In this document: positions 22,887-33,429 of the stretch, in pieces
Layout of the letters: the number at the start of each line of letters is the position of its first letter
How positions within the stretch are numbered: the stretch's first letter is position 1
DNA from: Cerioporus squamosus
Taxonomy: Eukaryota; Basidiomycota; Agaricomycetes; Polyporales; Polyporaceae
Direction of reading: 5' to 3'
Length of the DNA: 64,000 nucleotides
Assembly: GCA_022592435.1 (NCBI GenBank)
Contig: JABYQS010000033.1
Coordinates: 62,001 to 126,000, forward strand
Program-made: the position numbers and the translations under genes
The notes under the pieces: generated by a model
Databases searched by the model: none
What the model saw: only the letters and a program-made list of their open reading frames with translations
What the model was told of the DNA's origin: nothing

Positions 22887-23831
22887 CTACTTCTGAGCGC
22901 TCATAACTGCTGAGGGCATGCCAGACGGAAGGCCAACCTCCACCTTCGACGTCGGCGTGGACGTGCCTGACACAGCGTGCTGCACCGTGACTTGTCCCAA
23001 TAAGATCTTCAGGATTGGGGCGAAGGTCTTAAGTTGGCCGGGAGCGTAGCGTTCGTACGTGGTCCCTTTGTTGTAGGCGATCTCCGCTGTTGCAATCTGC
23101 AGCGAACTGAGCTTCTGCACGCAGAGAGTCGCTAACAGACAGAGACCCACGAGGATGTCAGAAGTTAGGCCTTTGATCGCGAATGCACTAGACCGGAATC
23201 TGTGCATGCGATATGTGCTGTTCGCCAGCCAAGGCAGGTCTATGTCCGAGTAGCACTGCGGCGAGTGAGCTGTGCGGTCTCGGACAACTATTTCGAAGAC
23301 ATACGTAGAAGTCCTCCTCATAGTGCCAATCCTCGCTGCCCTTCGGAGCCAGCTTCTCCTTGCTTGCGAGACTGGGATCGAGGATGGCTTCCAGTGGATG
23401 GTCGAATATCCGGTCGACCTCGCCAGGCGAAGGGGTCAGATGGTCCAGGATAGCATTGTCCGTGAGCAATGCAACGACAGGCGTCACTAGGAGCTTGGCC
23501 GAGGAGATGTACGGTCGCAAGGTGCAGACAGTATAGACATGGTGATGATGCCGAGGCAGACCGACCTCCTCGTGTGCTTCACGGTACTGGGACGAGCAGC
23601 TCCTGCATCAGGTTTGCGCATGATGGAATGAGGGCTCACAGCTGTCTCGATCACGTCTGCGTCGGTGACGTCCACCTTGCCACCGGGAAGCGCGACTTGG
23701 CCGGGGTGCGCGCGGAGCGACTTGTCGCGCGTCGTGAGGAGGACGCGGAGTTCTCCCGCTCTCTCAAACAAGAGCACAAGCACTGCTGCCAGCCTCCCAG
23801 AGGGATACTCCGACCTGTACGCGCGGTTCAT
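22887..23831 (-). CDS. PCD1: Nudix hydrolase, CoA-diphosphatase type (PCD1-like)
   Basis: It probably cleaves CoA or oxidised CoA to phosphopantetheine and adenosine bisphosphate, with peroxisomal or mitochondrial location in the family. Reading from MNRAYRSEYPSGRLAAVLVL comes LRVLLTTRDKSLRAHPGQVA and LPGGKVD, then an intron and YREAHEEVGLP, which together make the Nudix box G-x5-E-x7-REAxEExGLP. Downstream: LRPYISSAKLLVTPVVALLT, DNAILDHLTPSPGEVDRIFD, EDWHYEEDFYV, and after an intron a tail with GLTSDILVGLCLLATLCVQK. The N-terminus is unresolved: an upstream frame starting at 23970 (ISENCRICIERLRQH) looks like the expected leading helix but is one base out of register, with no usable splice pair found. 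The start at 23831 is therefore conservative. Confidence 0.8.
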
Positions 23832-24213
23832 GCATGTTACGACTGAGATGGAAGTGCACGAACAGATCGACCTGCTCCGGTTGATGTTGCCTGAGTCGCT
23901 CAATGCATATTCTGCAGTTCTCGGAGATCATAGCGAGAGCTTCATCTGGAATATTGTATGCGGGCAACATAGTTCGAGTGCTGTGACGAGCGCGGGGGTT
24001 GGTATGGAGGAGAGCAGGGGCAAGATGGACTCGAGTCGTCCGACATCATGGTGGTCCTTCAAGTGCCTGGAGCGCCCACGACGGAGCGCCGCCTGTACAC
24101 TCCGAAGCGATCGCTCTTGGTCTCTGCAGCCACTCAGCCCAGAGCCGCCACTGCGAGCTCCTGGACCACAGAACCTGCTTGTCCTCCATGCAACTTGCTT
24201 CAGTGCCACCACC
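23832..24213. promoter_or_regulatory. Divergent region between Nudix gene and VPS34
   Basis: This stretch of 382 bp holds the promoter of VPS34 and either the promoter or the true first exon of the Nudix gene. The minus-strand frame at 23970-23900 reads NIPDEALAMISENCRICIER, which resembles the helix preceding the Nudix domain in related proteins. Confidence 0.4.
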
Positions 24214-27200
24214 ATGGACAAGGACAACCGTGACGACTTCACCTTCGCCAAACTCAGCGACCTGAAGATGCCAGTCACCTTCAGAATGTATTAAATAGTC
24301 TCCTCGTTCGGTCTATGGATATCCGCTCAGATACTCTGGGGTACAGATCGCAGATGCACGGCACACGGAAGCCTTATTCTTTCACGGAGGTGCTGGAGAA
24401 ACCGGAGCTGCGCTTTCATGGGGTACAACTGTCGCCGTGAGCACGCGTCCTGTCCTCTACACGTCTGTATCTCTCAATGACCGCAGTGAAGGGACTTCTC
24501 GGACCTCTATGTGACGTGCCAACTCGTTGCGGACAACAAGCCGCTCACCATACCGTTCCGGACGTCGTTCAAAGCGTTCAAGAGCCACTACACGTGAGTC
24601 CCCAGTCCGGAGGTACGCGTCGTAACCCTGACGCGCGCATGCAAAGGTGGAACGAATGGATCACACTTCCAATACGTTACTGCGATCTTCCTCTCAACTC
24701 TCAGGTCACCTTCACCGTCTGGGATATTGCTGGGCCAAGAGCAGCAGTACCGGTTGGTGGGACAACATTCCGGCTGTTTGGGAAGAAATGGTACGTGTGT
24801 CACTTGACATCCTGCGGACCGCTGGGTCAACTGGTGTCTAGGACATTACGACGAGGCAAACATCGTATGATATTGTGGCCTGACCGTGAGGCCGATGGCG
24901 CCAATGAGACTACTACTCCGAGCAAGATTGGTGTGAGGGATGAAGTCGGGAGGCTGGAGAAGGTATGTCCGCGCATGATTCATCATCGACTTTGGTTATA
25001 CATCTGTTTCTATTCAGCTCCTGAAGAAGTATGAGCGTGGTGATCTGCCGAAATCAGACTGGTTAGACCAGCTCACTTTCCGAAAGGTCGAGGAACTTCA
25101 CAAAGTACGTGTGATCCCGATATAGCCTTTCGACGTGCAAGGTATCCTGATATCATGCTGTAGGCCGAGACAGAGAAGTCTGAGAACCTGTTTCTGTATA
25201 TCGACCTCCCGCGCTTCGACTTCCCCGTCATCTTCAGCGAACCAGTGAGTATGTGAGGTATCTGTCTTAGACCAATCGCTGACATGACTGGGTTCACTGC
25301 CCTTCAGGATGCATCGAACGTCCCATCTACCTCAACCTCCGCACTCACTCCTGTCGCAACTACACCTGCACCGCCCACAAGCACCTTCGCCGCAGATACA
25401 CATCTGTGGGCAGTAGTGGATCCCGACATCGCGCGCGAGAACCCTGTAGAGGATAAGCATCGTCGTCTAGTTCGGAGTCACAGAAGCAGTCCGTATGACC
25501 GGGAGCTGAAGCCCAATGCCAAGATTCGAGACGAACTCTCGGTGCGTTTGACCAGCCGGGTGTGCTGGCTTCGTGCGCTGACCACATAGCGGGCAGGTCA
25601 TCTTGAACTATGCGCCCAGCCAGCCGCTCACGTCGGAAGAGAAGGATCTCATCTGGAAGTTCCGCTTCTACCTGACAAGAGACAAGCGCGGCCTCACGAA
25701 GTTCTTGAAGTCGGTAACCTGGCGAGATCCTTCTGAGGTCAAGCAGGCTGTGGAGGAGCTACTTCCCCAGTGGACGGAGATTGACATCGATGATGCCCTG
25801 GAGTTGCTCGGACCCAATACGGTCGACTCTCGAGTGAGGGCTTATGCGGTCAAGCAACTAAGCAGAGCGGACGATGATGTGAGCCTTGTCGCTCCCGGTG
25901 ATACGACTGTGCTCATCGTCTCTCTACAGGAACTTCACCTCTACCTGTTGCAGCTGGTACAAGCTCTGAAGTTTGAAAGCACTGCCAGTGATCAACGGTC
26001 ATCGAGGTCTACTACGAGCGCAGTATCGAACGATGATAGTGGGCTGGCAGACTTCTTGATTGCACGCGCTGTTCGCAATCCGATCCTTGGGAACCGGTTC
26101 TACTGGTACCTCATGGTCGAGGTCGCAATGGAAGACAAGGTGATGGCGAAGATGTACGGCAGAGTGGTGTTCAAGTTCATGAAGATCCTCGAGGTACGCT
26201 GTTGCTTTCAGTTCTCTGAGGGCTGGTGCTGACCCGATGCCCAGGACAACGGTGACGAACGACGGGACCTCATGCGCCGACAAGGCGAGCTCGTCGACAC
26301 GCTCGCAAAACGCGCAAGAGACCTCCGTACGTCCAAAGACCCGCGGCCAAAGAAGATCGAGAAGCTGCGCGCCTTCCTCGCGGACTCGAAGAACAACCTC
26401 GCATCCATGCCCCCTCTCCCGCTGCCTCTCAACGCGCGCGTGCAGATCACGGGCATCATCGCCGAGAAGTCGAGCGTGTTCAAGTCGAACATGTTCCCGA
26501 TGCTGCTCTTCTTCCAGTGCGCGGACGGCGGCGAGTATCCGGTCATCTTCAAGGACGGGGACGACATGCGCCAGGACCAGCTCGTCATCCAGCTGTTCAC
26601 GCTGATGGACCGTCTGCTGCGAAAGGAAAATCTGGATCTCAAACTCAGTCCGTATGACGTACTCGCGACTGGGCCCAGTCAAGGCATGGCCCAGTTCATC
26701 CCAAGCAAGACGATCGCGGCGATCGTGAGCGAACACGGAACGTTGCTGAACTACCTGCGCGCGAACTACCCGGATGAAGGAAGTGTCGGTACGTATGGCG
26801 TCGAGCCGGGTGTCATCGACACATTCGTGAGGAGCTGTGGTAAGCACTTCAAGTTCCTGATGTCGAACGCAGCCGGTGGGCTCACAGTCTCGCAGCCGGC
26901 TACTGTGTCATGACATACTTGCTTGGTGTCGGCGACCGCCACTTGGACAACCTCCTCCTCGCGCCAGATGGCCACTTCTTCCACGGTGAGTTCCATGTCT
27001 CCACGCCTGTATTGCCACCGCAATTGCTGATCCGTGATGCAGTCGACTTCGGGTACATCCTCGGCCGTGATCCCAAGCCCCTCGCGCCGCCAGTCAAGAT
27101 CTGCAAAGAGATGGTCGACGCGATGGGCGGCGTGCAGTCCGTGCACTACCAGCGCTTCAAGTCGTTCTGCTTCACGGCGTTCTCGATCCTGCGCAAGAGC

Positions 27201-27416
27201 GCGAACCTCATCCTGAACCTGGTCACGCTCATGGTCGACGCGAACATCCCGCACATCAAGCAGCGCGACGTGCACGAGCAGGTGCTCGGCAAGTTCTGCC
27301 TCGAGATGACCGAGGAGCAGGCGATCGAGCACTTCGAGCGGCTGCTAAACGATATTTCGCCGTTCACTGTGGTGTTGGACAGGATGCATGACTGGGCGCA
27401 GTATTGGAGGAGTTAG
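24214..27416 (+). CDS. VPS34: Class III phosphatidylinositol 3-kinase Vps34
   Basis: It makes PI3P on endosomes and phagophores, in complex with Vps15 and Atg6, for vacuolar sorting and autophagy. The start [20 protein letters not shown] matches the DFTFxKxSDL opening of the family. The C2 domain follows ([38 protein letters not shown]), then the helical PIK domain ([56 protein letters not shown]). The kinase core shows [58 protein letters not shown], the catalytic loop [11 protein letters not shown] and the DFG loop [15 protein letters not shown], split by an intron after FFH. It ends [10 protein letters not shown]. About nine short introns are present. The length is close to fungal homologues. 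Confidence 0.95.
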
Positions 27417-27516
27417 GGGAGCTATGGATAGTGATGTATGGTACGGATGTGTATTCTAGTCTATTACTACTGCTTTTTGGTCCGTTGGTGTGCAGGCTTT
27501 AGCCCTTTGACGCTAC
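27417..27516. terminator. 3' ends of VPS34 and BIO3-BIO1
   Basis: Only 100 bp separate two converging stop codons, so the transcripts' 3' UTRs probably overlap. No polyadenylation signal can be fixed by eye. Confidence 0.4.
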
Positions 27517-30269
27517 TTACGTGGAAGCTCCGGAGCTGTTCCTGTTGAGGACGGTCCAAACCCTTTCCTCGACTGCCCTGACGACGTTGGACGGGGTGTT
27601 GAGACTGAGCATGAAGTACGCAACGTTCCCCAGGGTCCGGTAGTGGATGCCAAAAGGCGAGCCACCCGGAGCTGGCGAGAGGTTCTCGCCTTCGTTTTGT
27701 ACCGCCGTCCGGATGGACTCGAGCAACGCCCGCGCGGAATGCGACTCGTAGCCTGTGACATAACGCGAACTATGTGAGCACCGTCCTGTCCCGCCCGACA
27801 GCTGCTGACCAGACGTACCTGCAGCGTCGTCCTTGATTTTGATGCTCAGAACCGTGCCAAACGCCATCACCTCCGCGACATTCTCCATCCGGCTCACGAC
27901 GTTCACGAACTCCGGGTCCCAGAAACTCCACACGGCTGCCTCCCTCGCCCTATCGGACGCCGGCTCTGGCACGTTCCACCGCTCGCGCGCGGTGGTCCAG
28001 GCGTCGCTGCGCGCAAGCTTCTCGACGAGCCCGAGCGTCTCGCGCGCGACTTCGCACCCGACGGGGTACGCGGTGTAGCTGTGCCCGTGGAGGAGCGCGT
28101 CGGTCTTGCTGTCGCTGAGGAACGCGCGGTAGATGGAGTCCGAGGCGAGCGTGACGGCGAGCGGGACGAGCCCCCCAGTGAGGATCTTGGCGTGCACGGA
28201 GATGTCGGGCGTGGTGCCGAGGAGGTGATGGGTCGTGGGCAGGCCGAGGCGGTAGAGGCCGACGAAGACTTCATCGAAGATGACGGGGAGGCCGGACCAT
28301 GAGGATGGGGAGGATGGCTGTGCGGCTGCTGAGGAGGCGGAGGTGGACGAGGAGCGGACGACGTCGATGAGGACGCGCTGGAAGAGCGGGTCGACGAAGA
28401 TCATCCCGCCCGCGCCCATTACGAGAGGCTCAAGGATGAGCGCGGCGATGGTTGGGCCGTCTCCGTCCTTCAACCTTTGGAGCGTACGCTCGATGTACTT
28501 GCGGTAGATGGCTGCCAACGGGGTTTGAAGACGCTCCTCGATATTGTACGTCCACGACAGCGAGACCGTCTCGACGTCGCCGGCGCCGTCTTCCGTCTCC
28601 GCCGCAATAGCGGGTGGAAGCGCCACGACCGTCTTCCCATTGCGTATCGCGACAGTCGGCGGGTCGAACCAGAAGCCCTTCGCGTCGTGCCACTCGCAAG
28701 TGTACACGCCCGTGTCCTCGCACGCGTCCATCGCCCCAATCGTATCGCCGTGGTAGCTGCCCTTCAGACCGAGGATGCCCAGGTCCTTCCTCGGGGTCCC
28801 GCCGAGCTTGCCGGCCTCGCGCGTCGCGAACGCACGGAGAGCCATCTTGATTGCGACCTCCATGCCCGTCGAGCCGTCGTCGGAGAAGAACGCACGCGAC
28901 GCCCAGCCCTTGCCAGGGCCCTCCTGCACGAGCCGCTCGGCGAGCTTGAGCGCGGGCAGGTGTGCGGCCTCGGGGAACATGACGTGTCCGTAGCGGCCAG
29001 CTGCCCGGGCGGCGGCGAGCGTGAGGTTCGGGTGCGCGTGGCCGAGAGCCTGAGTCCACCACGACGCTGAGCCGTCGAACTGAGGCTCGAGAAGCGAAGG
29101 AGGTGCCGGAGAAGAAGTCGACACGGATGCAGGCACTTGTGTCTTCCGTCCGTTGTACACGCTGAAGAAGTCGCCCCATGCGCTGTCGATGATGTTGACG
29201 TCCGCTTCGCGCTTGACGTGTCCGTGCTGGACGAATGGCCACCAGATCGTGTCGAGCGTACGGCGGGGCATTGAGTCTAGCTCCTCGATGCGGCGGGTGT
29301 GGCATTGGTCCAGGTGGCTGAGTACGTCAAAGATCGGGCTGTCTCGGGATTCCGGTACGAGGGTCTGATAGTAGTTCTCAGTGAGCATTGCATCCTCCGA
29401 ATGGTCCGAGTGTCGAGCAGGAGGGGGAGGGACGGACATAACGGGGATCTCGCGGTCCCCGAAGTAGCCAGACAGGTACTCCCAGTTCCGATAGTACTCG
29501 TCGCGGAAGAGCAGCACAGCATCGACAATGTACCCCCGCAGTAGCATCGCTTCGTAGGAGGCGATGGTGGAGGATATGCCGCCGAGGTTCGAGTCGCCGA
29601 TTAGGACCGTGGGGAGGAACAGCGGCCGATAGCTGTCCAACTGCGTTGTGCCGGAGAGTGTGGGACTGTGCACACCTGTCAAACACTGTCAGCACGCCTT
29701 GATGCACGACGAACGTAGCAGGCAAATCGTGTCAGATGAGAGCTTTCGCGTCCTCACCTCCTGCGGTCTCCACATACATGTGAGTCGGTTGGTTCACAGT
29801 GGTCGCGCAGTGACGGATGTGGCTTGCGACAGCGTTGACGAAGGCATCATCAGTCGGGATAACCCTCTGAGTGCATGTGAATCAGCTTCCAACGCATGCA
29901 GACTATGTATCGTGCATACCTCGGTGTTGCTGTTCTCATTGGCGCGTCTCGCCGCCAGGTGCGGGCTGACGGGGTCATCAAAGCGGAACAGGCATTTGCT
30001 CTGTACGCGGTCTTTGTACGAGCCGGCCAGTGCGAGAACACGCCTGAAGATGACAATGTGTAAGCACGCATCGTACGATACCGTCCCAAATGCACGTACT
30101 TGTCGTCTGCGTCGGACATGGGCCCTGTACTGACCGGCTTGAGGTACTGTACGCTGTGCCCACTGGCGGCAGATGCGCGGACCAAAGCGGACGTGAGGAT
30201 GGTCTTGCCGACATCGGTGTTCGCACCGAAGATCTGGTGTATTCGCAGGTTCTTGAACAGCAGCGACAT
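27517..30269 (-). CDS. BIO3-BIO1: Bifunctional dethiobiotin synthetase / DAPA aminotransferase
   Basis: One polypeptide carries out two steps of biotin synthesis: KAPA to DAPA (PLP aminotransferase) and DAPA to dethiobiotin (ATP-dependent carboxylation). This fusion is standard in filamentous fungi and plants. The N-terminal BioD domain starts MSLLFKNLRIHQIFGANTDV with P-loop GANTDVGKT, then YLKPVSTGP. Two to three introns lead to a large exon with VLIGDSNLGGISSTIASYEA. The BioA domain follows: RRTLDTIWWPFVQHG, FDGSASWWTQALGHAHP, FFSDDGSTGMEVAIKMALR, LGLKGSYHGDTIGAMDA, LILEPLVMGAGGM, VIFDEVFVGLYRLG, and the PLP-lysine motif AKILTGGLVPLA. A late intron precedes the tail with GIHYRTLGNVAYFMLSLNTP, ending RNSSGAST. 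A GTG nine bases upstream of the ATG is not needed. Confidence 0.94.
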
Positions 30270-31155
30270 GGTGTGCACAGTATGGCTAGCACATTGAGGT
30301 CCTGTCGTGTTCCCGAGTCGAGGTCACTCCGGAGTTAGCGCGGTCTGTGAATCCCCACCGTAGGCCGTTGATGCTGTCCTCCGATGAGAGTGAGTGCTCA
30401 TCACTAAACAGTACTAGTACTTGACAGACGAACTCACAGAAGTACTCAGCGTAGGGAATTCGCCACGAAGCAGACCGCAAACCTCCTGCCAGCTTCGCCC
30501 GAAGCGCCCTGGGGATATCGATCGTCCGAAAGGGCCGATGGGGAGTCCGATTCGAGTGGGTGCAGCTCGTTAACCACAGATGCTACCTATTGCATCCGAG
30601 TGTTGTCGCAGGCAGGTTGAACGCCGACACCAGTGACCTTCGCAGACAAGTTACAACCCTCGTCTCTCGGCTGCGGCCGATGGAGACGTCACCACAAGCG
30701 CTCATCGGGAAGTGCTCTCAAGTTCTCGGTTTCAGCAGCTTGCGGCATCTCGGGCAGTGTGCCAGTCCTACGGGACTGAGTCTGCCGTAGCACGTATACT
30801 TGGCCGAGCCCAGCAAAGCCAGGAGGGGCACAGCGGGGCGTGTGCCAAGAGATTCGGGCCAACTGCCTGATAAGGGAGCGCGGCTTACGAAAGCAGAGTG
30901 CAGGACGAGGTGTTGCTGAGCGCTGCTATCCAAGGCTGTCCTCCTGCATTGCCCATCCGCAGACACCTATCCCCCTTCGCAGTCTGATTGCGCCGCCCGC
31001 TGCGCCAGTACATACATAAATCTTCACGACCGCGACGTCCTGCACCTCACGACGGACTACGCCCATCGTAGCTCCACTCCACGACCTCACCCCATCTCTG
31101 TCCAACTCTACTCCTCTTCCCCTCATCTCGCCACAGTCCGCCAGCCTCCGCCGCG
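30270..31155. promoter_or_regulatory. Divergent region, BIO3-BIO1 / MARVEL-like gene
   Basis: This 886-bp non-coding stretch holds the promoters of both flanking genes. The last 100 bp before 31156 are pyrimidine-rich (CTCCTCTTCCCCTCATCTCG), typical of fungal transcription-start areas. A GTGAGT donor-like site near 30435 on the minus strand could mark a 5' UTR intron of BIO3-BIO1. No ORF is convincing. Confidence 0.45.
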
Positions 31156-32845
31156 ATGCCTCTATTAGACACCATCCAGAATGCGGCCCTCAAAGTTCTG
31201 CCAGAGAAGAAGCCCTCGTTACCGATGCATGCACCCCCCTCCGGCATCGGTAGTAGTGGGATGGTTCCCTTCGAAGATGATGTGAGTACCTCTATCGGAC
31301 TTGTCTCCCAGTGCCTGTGGTCTTGGGCTGCCTCTGCTTCATTCTCTACCTTCTCCACCTTGCTGTCTTCTGTGCAATCTCGGGAGCGAGCCCCGATGCA
31401 ATGCACTGCCGTGCGACCGCGGCACGCCCGCACCAGTACGAGCTGCGGCCGGGCACGCGTTACGTAAGGTTCATGTTTCTTGAACACTACCTCCCTCGAC
31501 GCGTCTATGGGTACAACCACAGAGACCACGGGATATCTCGTGTTCCTGCTATTCATCCCACTACTGACCACGATATGGATATGGGTTCATACCTTCGCGT
31601 CCTGTCCTGTCTGTCCAACAACTTACCCGATGTTTGCGCGCTTAGATGATTGTCTCGAAACCCGCCATCGTCTTCCACATCTCACAAGTATTCTTCAACT
31701 TCCTCGCAATGTGCACCATGGCGGGTGCTGCAGCATTCCAAGCAAAATGGGGTGTCGGACCATGTACGTCACGCTTGGACGTTGAGCCATCTGTCACCCT
31801 GACCTCGAGCGCGTTCCCTTTCAGCCGGTCTGAGTGGCTTCGCCATCTTCATTGCCGTACTCGGCATTGTCTATTCCCTATTCATCCTCTTGGTGCCCGT
31901 TGTGTACGAGAAGTACGACAAGGGCGCACGTCTTGCGCGTGCAATGAGAGAGCTTCGTGTTGGGTTCATCCTCTCAGGCGCCGGCACCGCCGTCAGCCTG
32001 CTCATCGCGTGAGTCCTGTCGCAATCATCGCATGGTGCGCATCGCTCACGTCCCAAAAGCTTCATCGTCACTATCTCCGCATGGACCGAGCCTGGTTGCA
32101 AGGATGCCTCCAAAGACCCTCACGCCTCCAAAGGCAAGGACTTCCAGAAGGGACTCGGAGGCTTCTGCAGTACCAAGAAGGCCGCAGCCATATTCTTCTG
32201 GCTTACCTTTGGTGAGTTAGCAGAGTTGCACACAACAGGAATAACTGTGTTCACACTCGAACAGTCTTCTGGTGTTGTTCGCTCACCCTGACTATCCTGG
32301 ACTGGCGCAACGGAAAGACCTCCCGCCCCCGCGACCCTCCCTTCACCCACCCAGTCGAGCAGTCCGAGGGCTCCGTCTACGAGCGCGCAGATGATCACGA
32401 CGAAGAAGCTTCAGACGAGGAGGGAGTGCACAAGCCCTACTCCGACAACGCCAACACTCCCTACTCGCCCTTCAGCGACGCGAACCGCCTCTCGGGCGTT
32501 TCGGGTGTCCCCACAAACTCGTCCTCCACAAACGTCTCCTACCAGTCCCCCTCCGCACCCTCCTATGGAGGCTCGCAGCCCGCGTCGCGGCCGAGTATCG
32601 ACGCGTACGGAGCGTTCTCAGACCCCGCGCCGTCGGGCTTCGCGGGTGGGTTTGCGCCCCAGAGCCAGTACTCCGATAGCGCCAGTGGGCCGCGGGTGAG
32701 CAGGACGATGCAGTATGCGGACCCGTACGCGGCCGTGCGTGCGTCGATTGCTTCGGGCCAGGGCAGCACCGGCAGCGGGAACGTCACGCCACCGACGGGC
32801 GGCCCGCCCCCGCCTGGGTACTCGTCGTACGGCGGGTACAGGTAA
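31156..32845 (+). CDS. Four-helix membrane protein, MARVEL-like
   Basis: This is an integral membrane protein with four hydrophobic segments spread over separate exons: a segment with VVLGCLCFILYLLHLAVFCA, one with VFHISQVFFNFLAMCTMAGA, one with AIFIAVLGIVYSLFILLVPV, and AAIFFWLTFVFWCCSLTLTI. A loop with LARAMRELRVGFILSGAGTA and a Cys/Lys-rich loop EPGCKDASKDPHASK lie between. The cytosolic tail from about residue 220 is acidic then Ser/Pro/Tyr/Gly-rich, ending GYSSYGGYR. The topology resembles fungal MARVEL-domain or related tetraspan cortical proteins, but I do not see a diagnostic signature. The start MPLLDTIQNAALKVLPEKKP is in a pyrimidine-rich context. Around six short introns are present. 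Confidence 0.65.
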
Positions 32846-33429
32846 ACGCTGTACGTTCAACGAAGACCCAACACGGACGATTCGATGTGCATTAGCTTGA
32901 GCCTTATTACCCCGGGCCACCCTCTGCGCTGTGAAGGACGCGGACAATTTGGAAGAATACGAGTCACACGACACCTGACGCTGCTTGTTTGGATAGGTTC
33001 AGACTTGCCATCGTTGCACGACGCTTCTACCTACTACCCTTCACCCTTCGGCTGTATGGCTACTGTTCTTGCAGTATACGCGCTAACTTATGACTACGAT
33101 GAGTTTCCTCCCTCGTCCATGCATCCTAATTCCGTCTCGCGATGTATTACTACATATAGCTTCCATCTACACGGCCTTCACAGCTTGAAAACGCTCAGAT
33201 CTTCGTGTGTGTTTGTGTGCGGTGAGGGCATTGGTAAGGCTGAACTATGATGTCCGTGTGGTGACATGCCTCGAGAGGCGAGGCGTTCGGTCATCCACTT
33301 CAAGACGTGTTCACCGATACATGTATGCGGTTGGTAAAGTCCCCGTATGAGCTTAGGCACCAAGAAGCACGACCTGATGTATATGGACAGCAAGATCCAA
33401 CAGTACTGTACAACTCTCCACCGACATGA
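32846..33429. other. Intergenic region between converging genes
   Basis: These 584 bp between the MARVEL-like stop and the cysteinyl-tRNA synthetase stop are somewhat more AT-rich than the genes. They presumably hold both 3' UTRs. No coding signal is seen. Confidence 0.5.
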
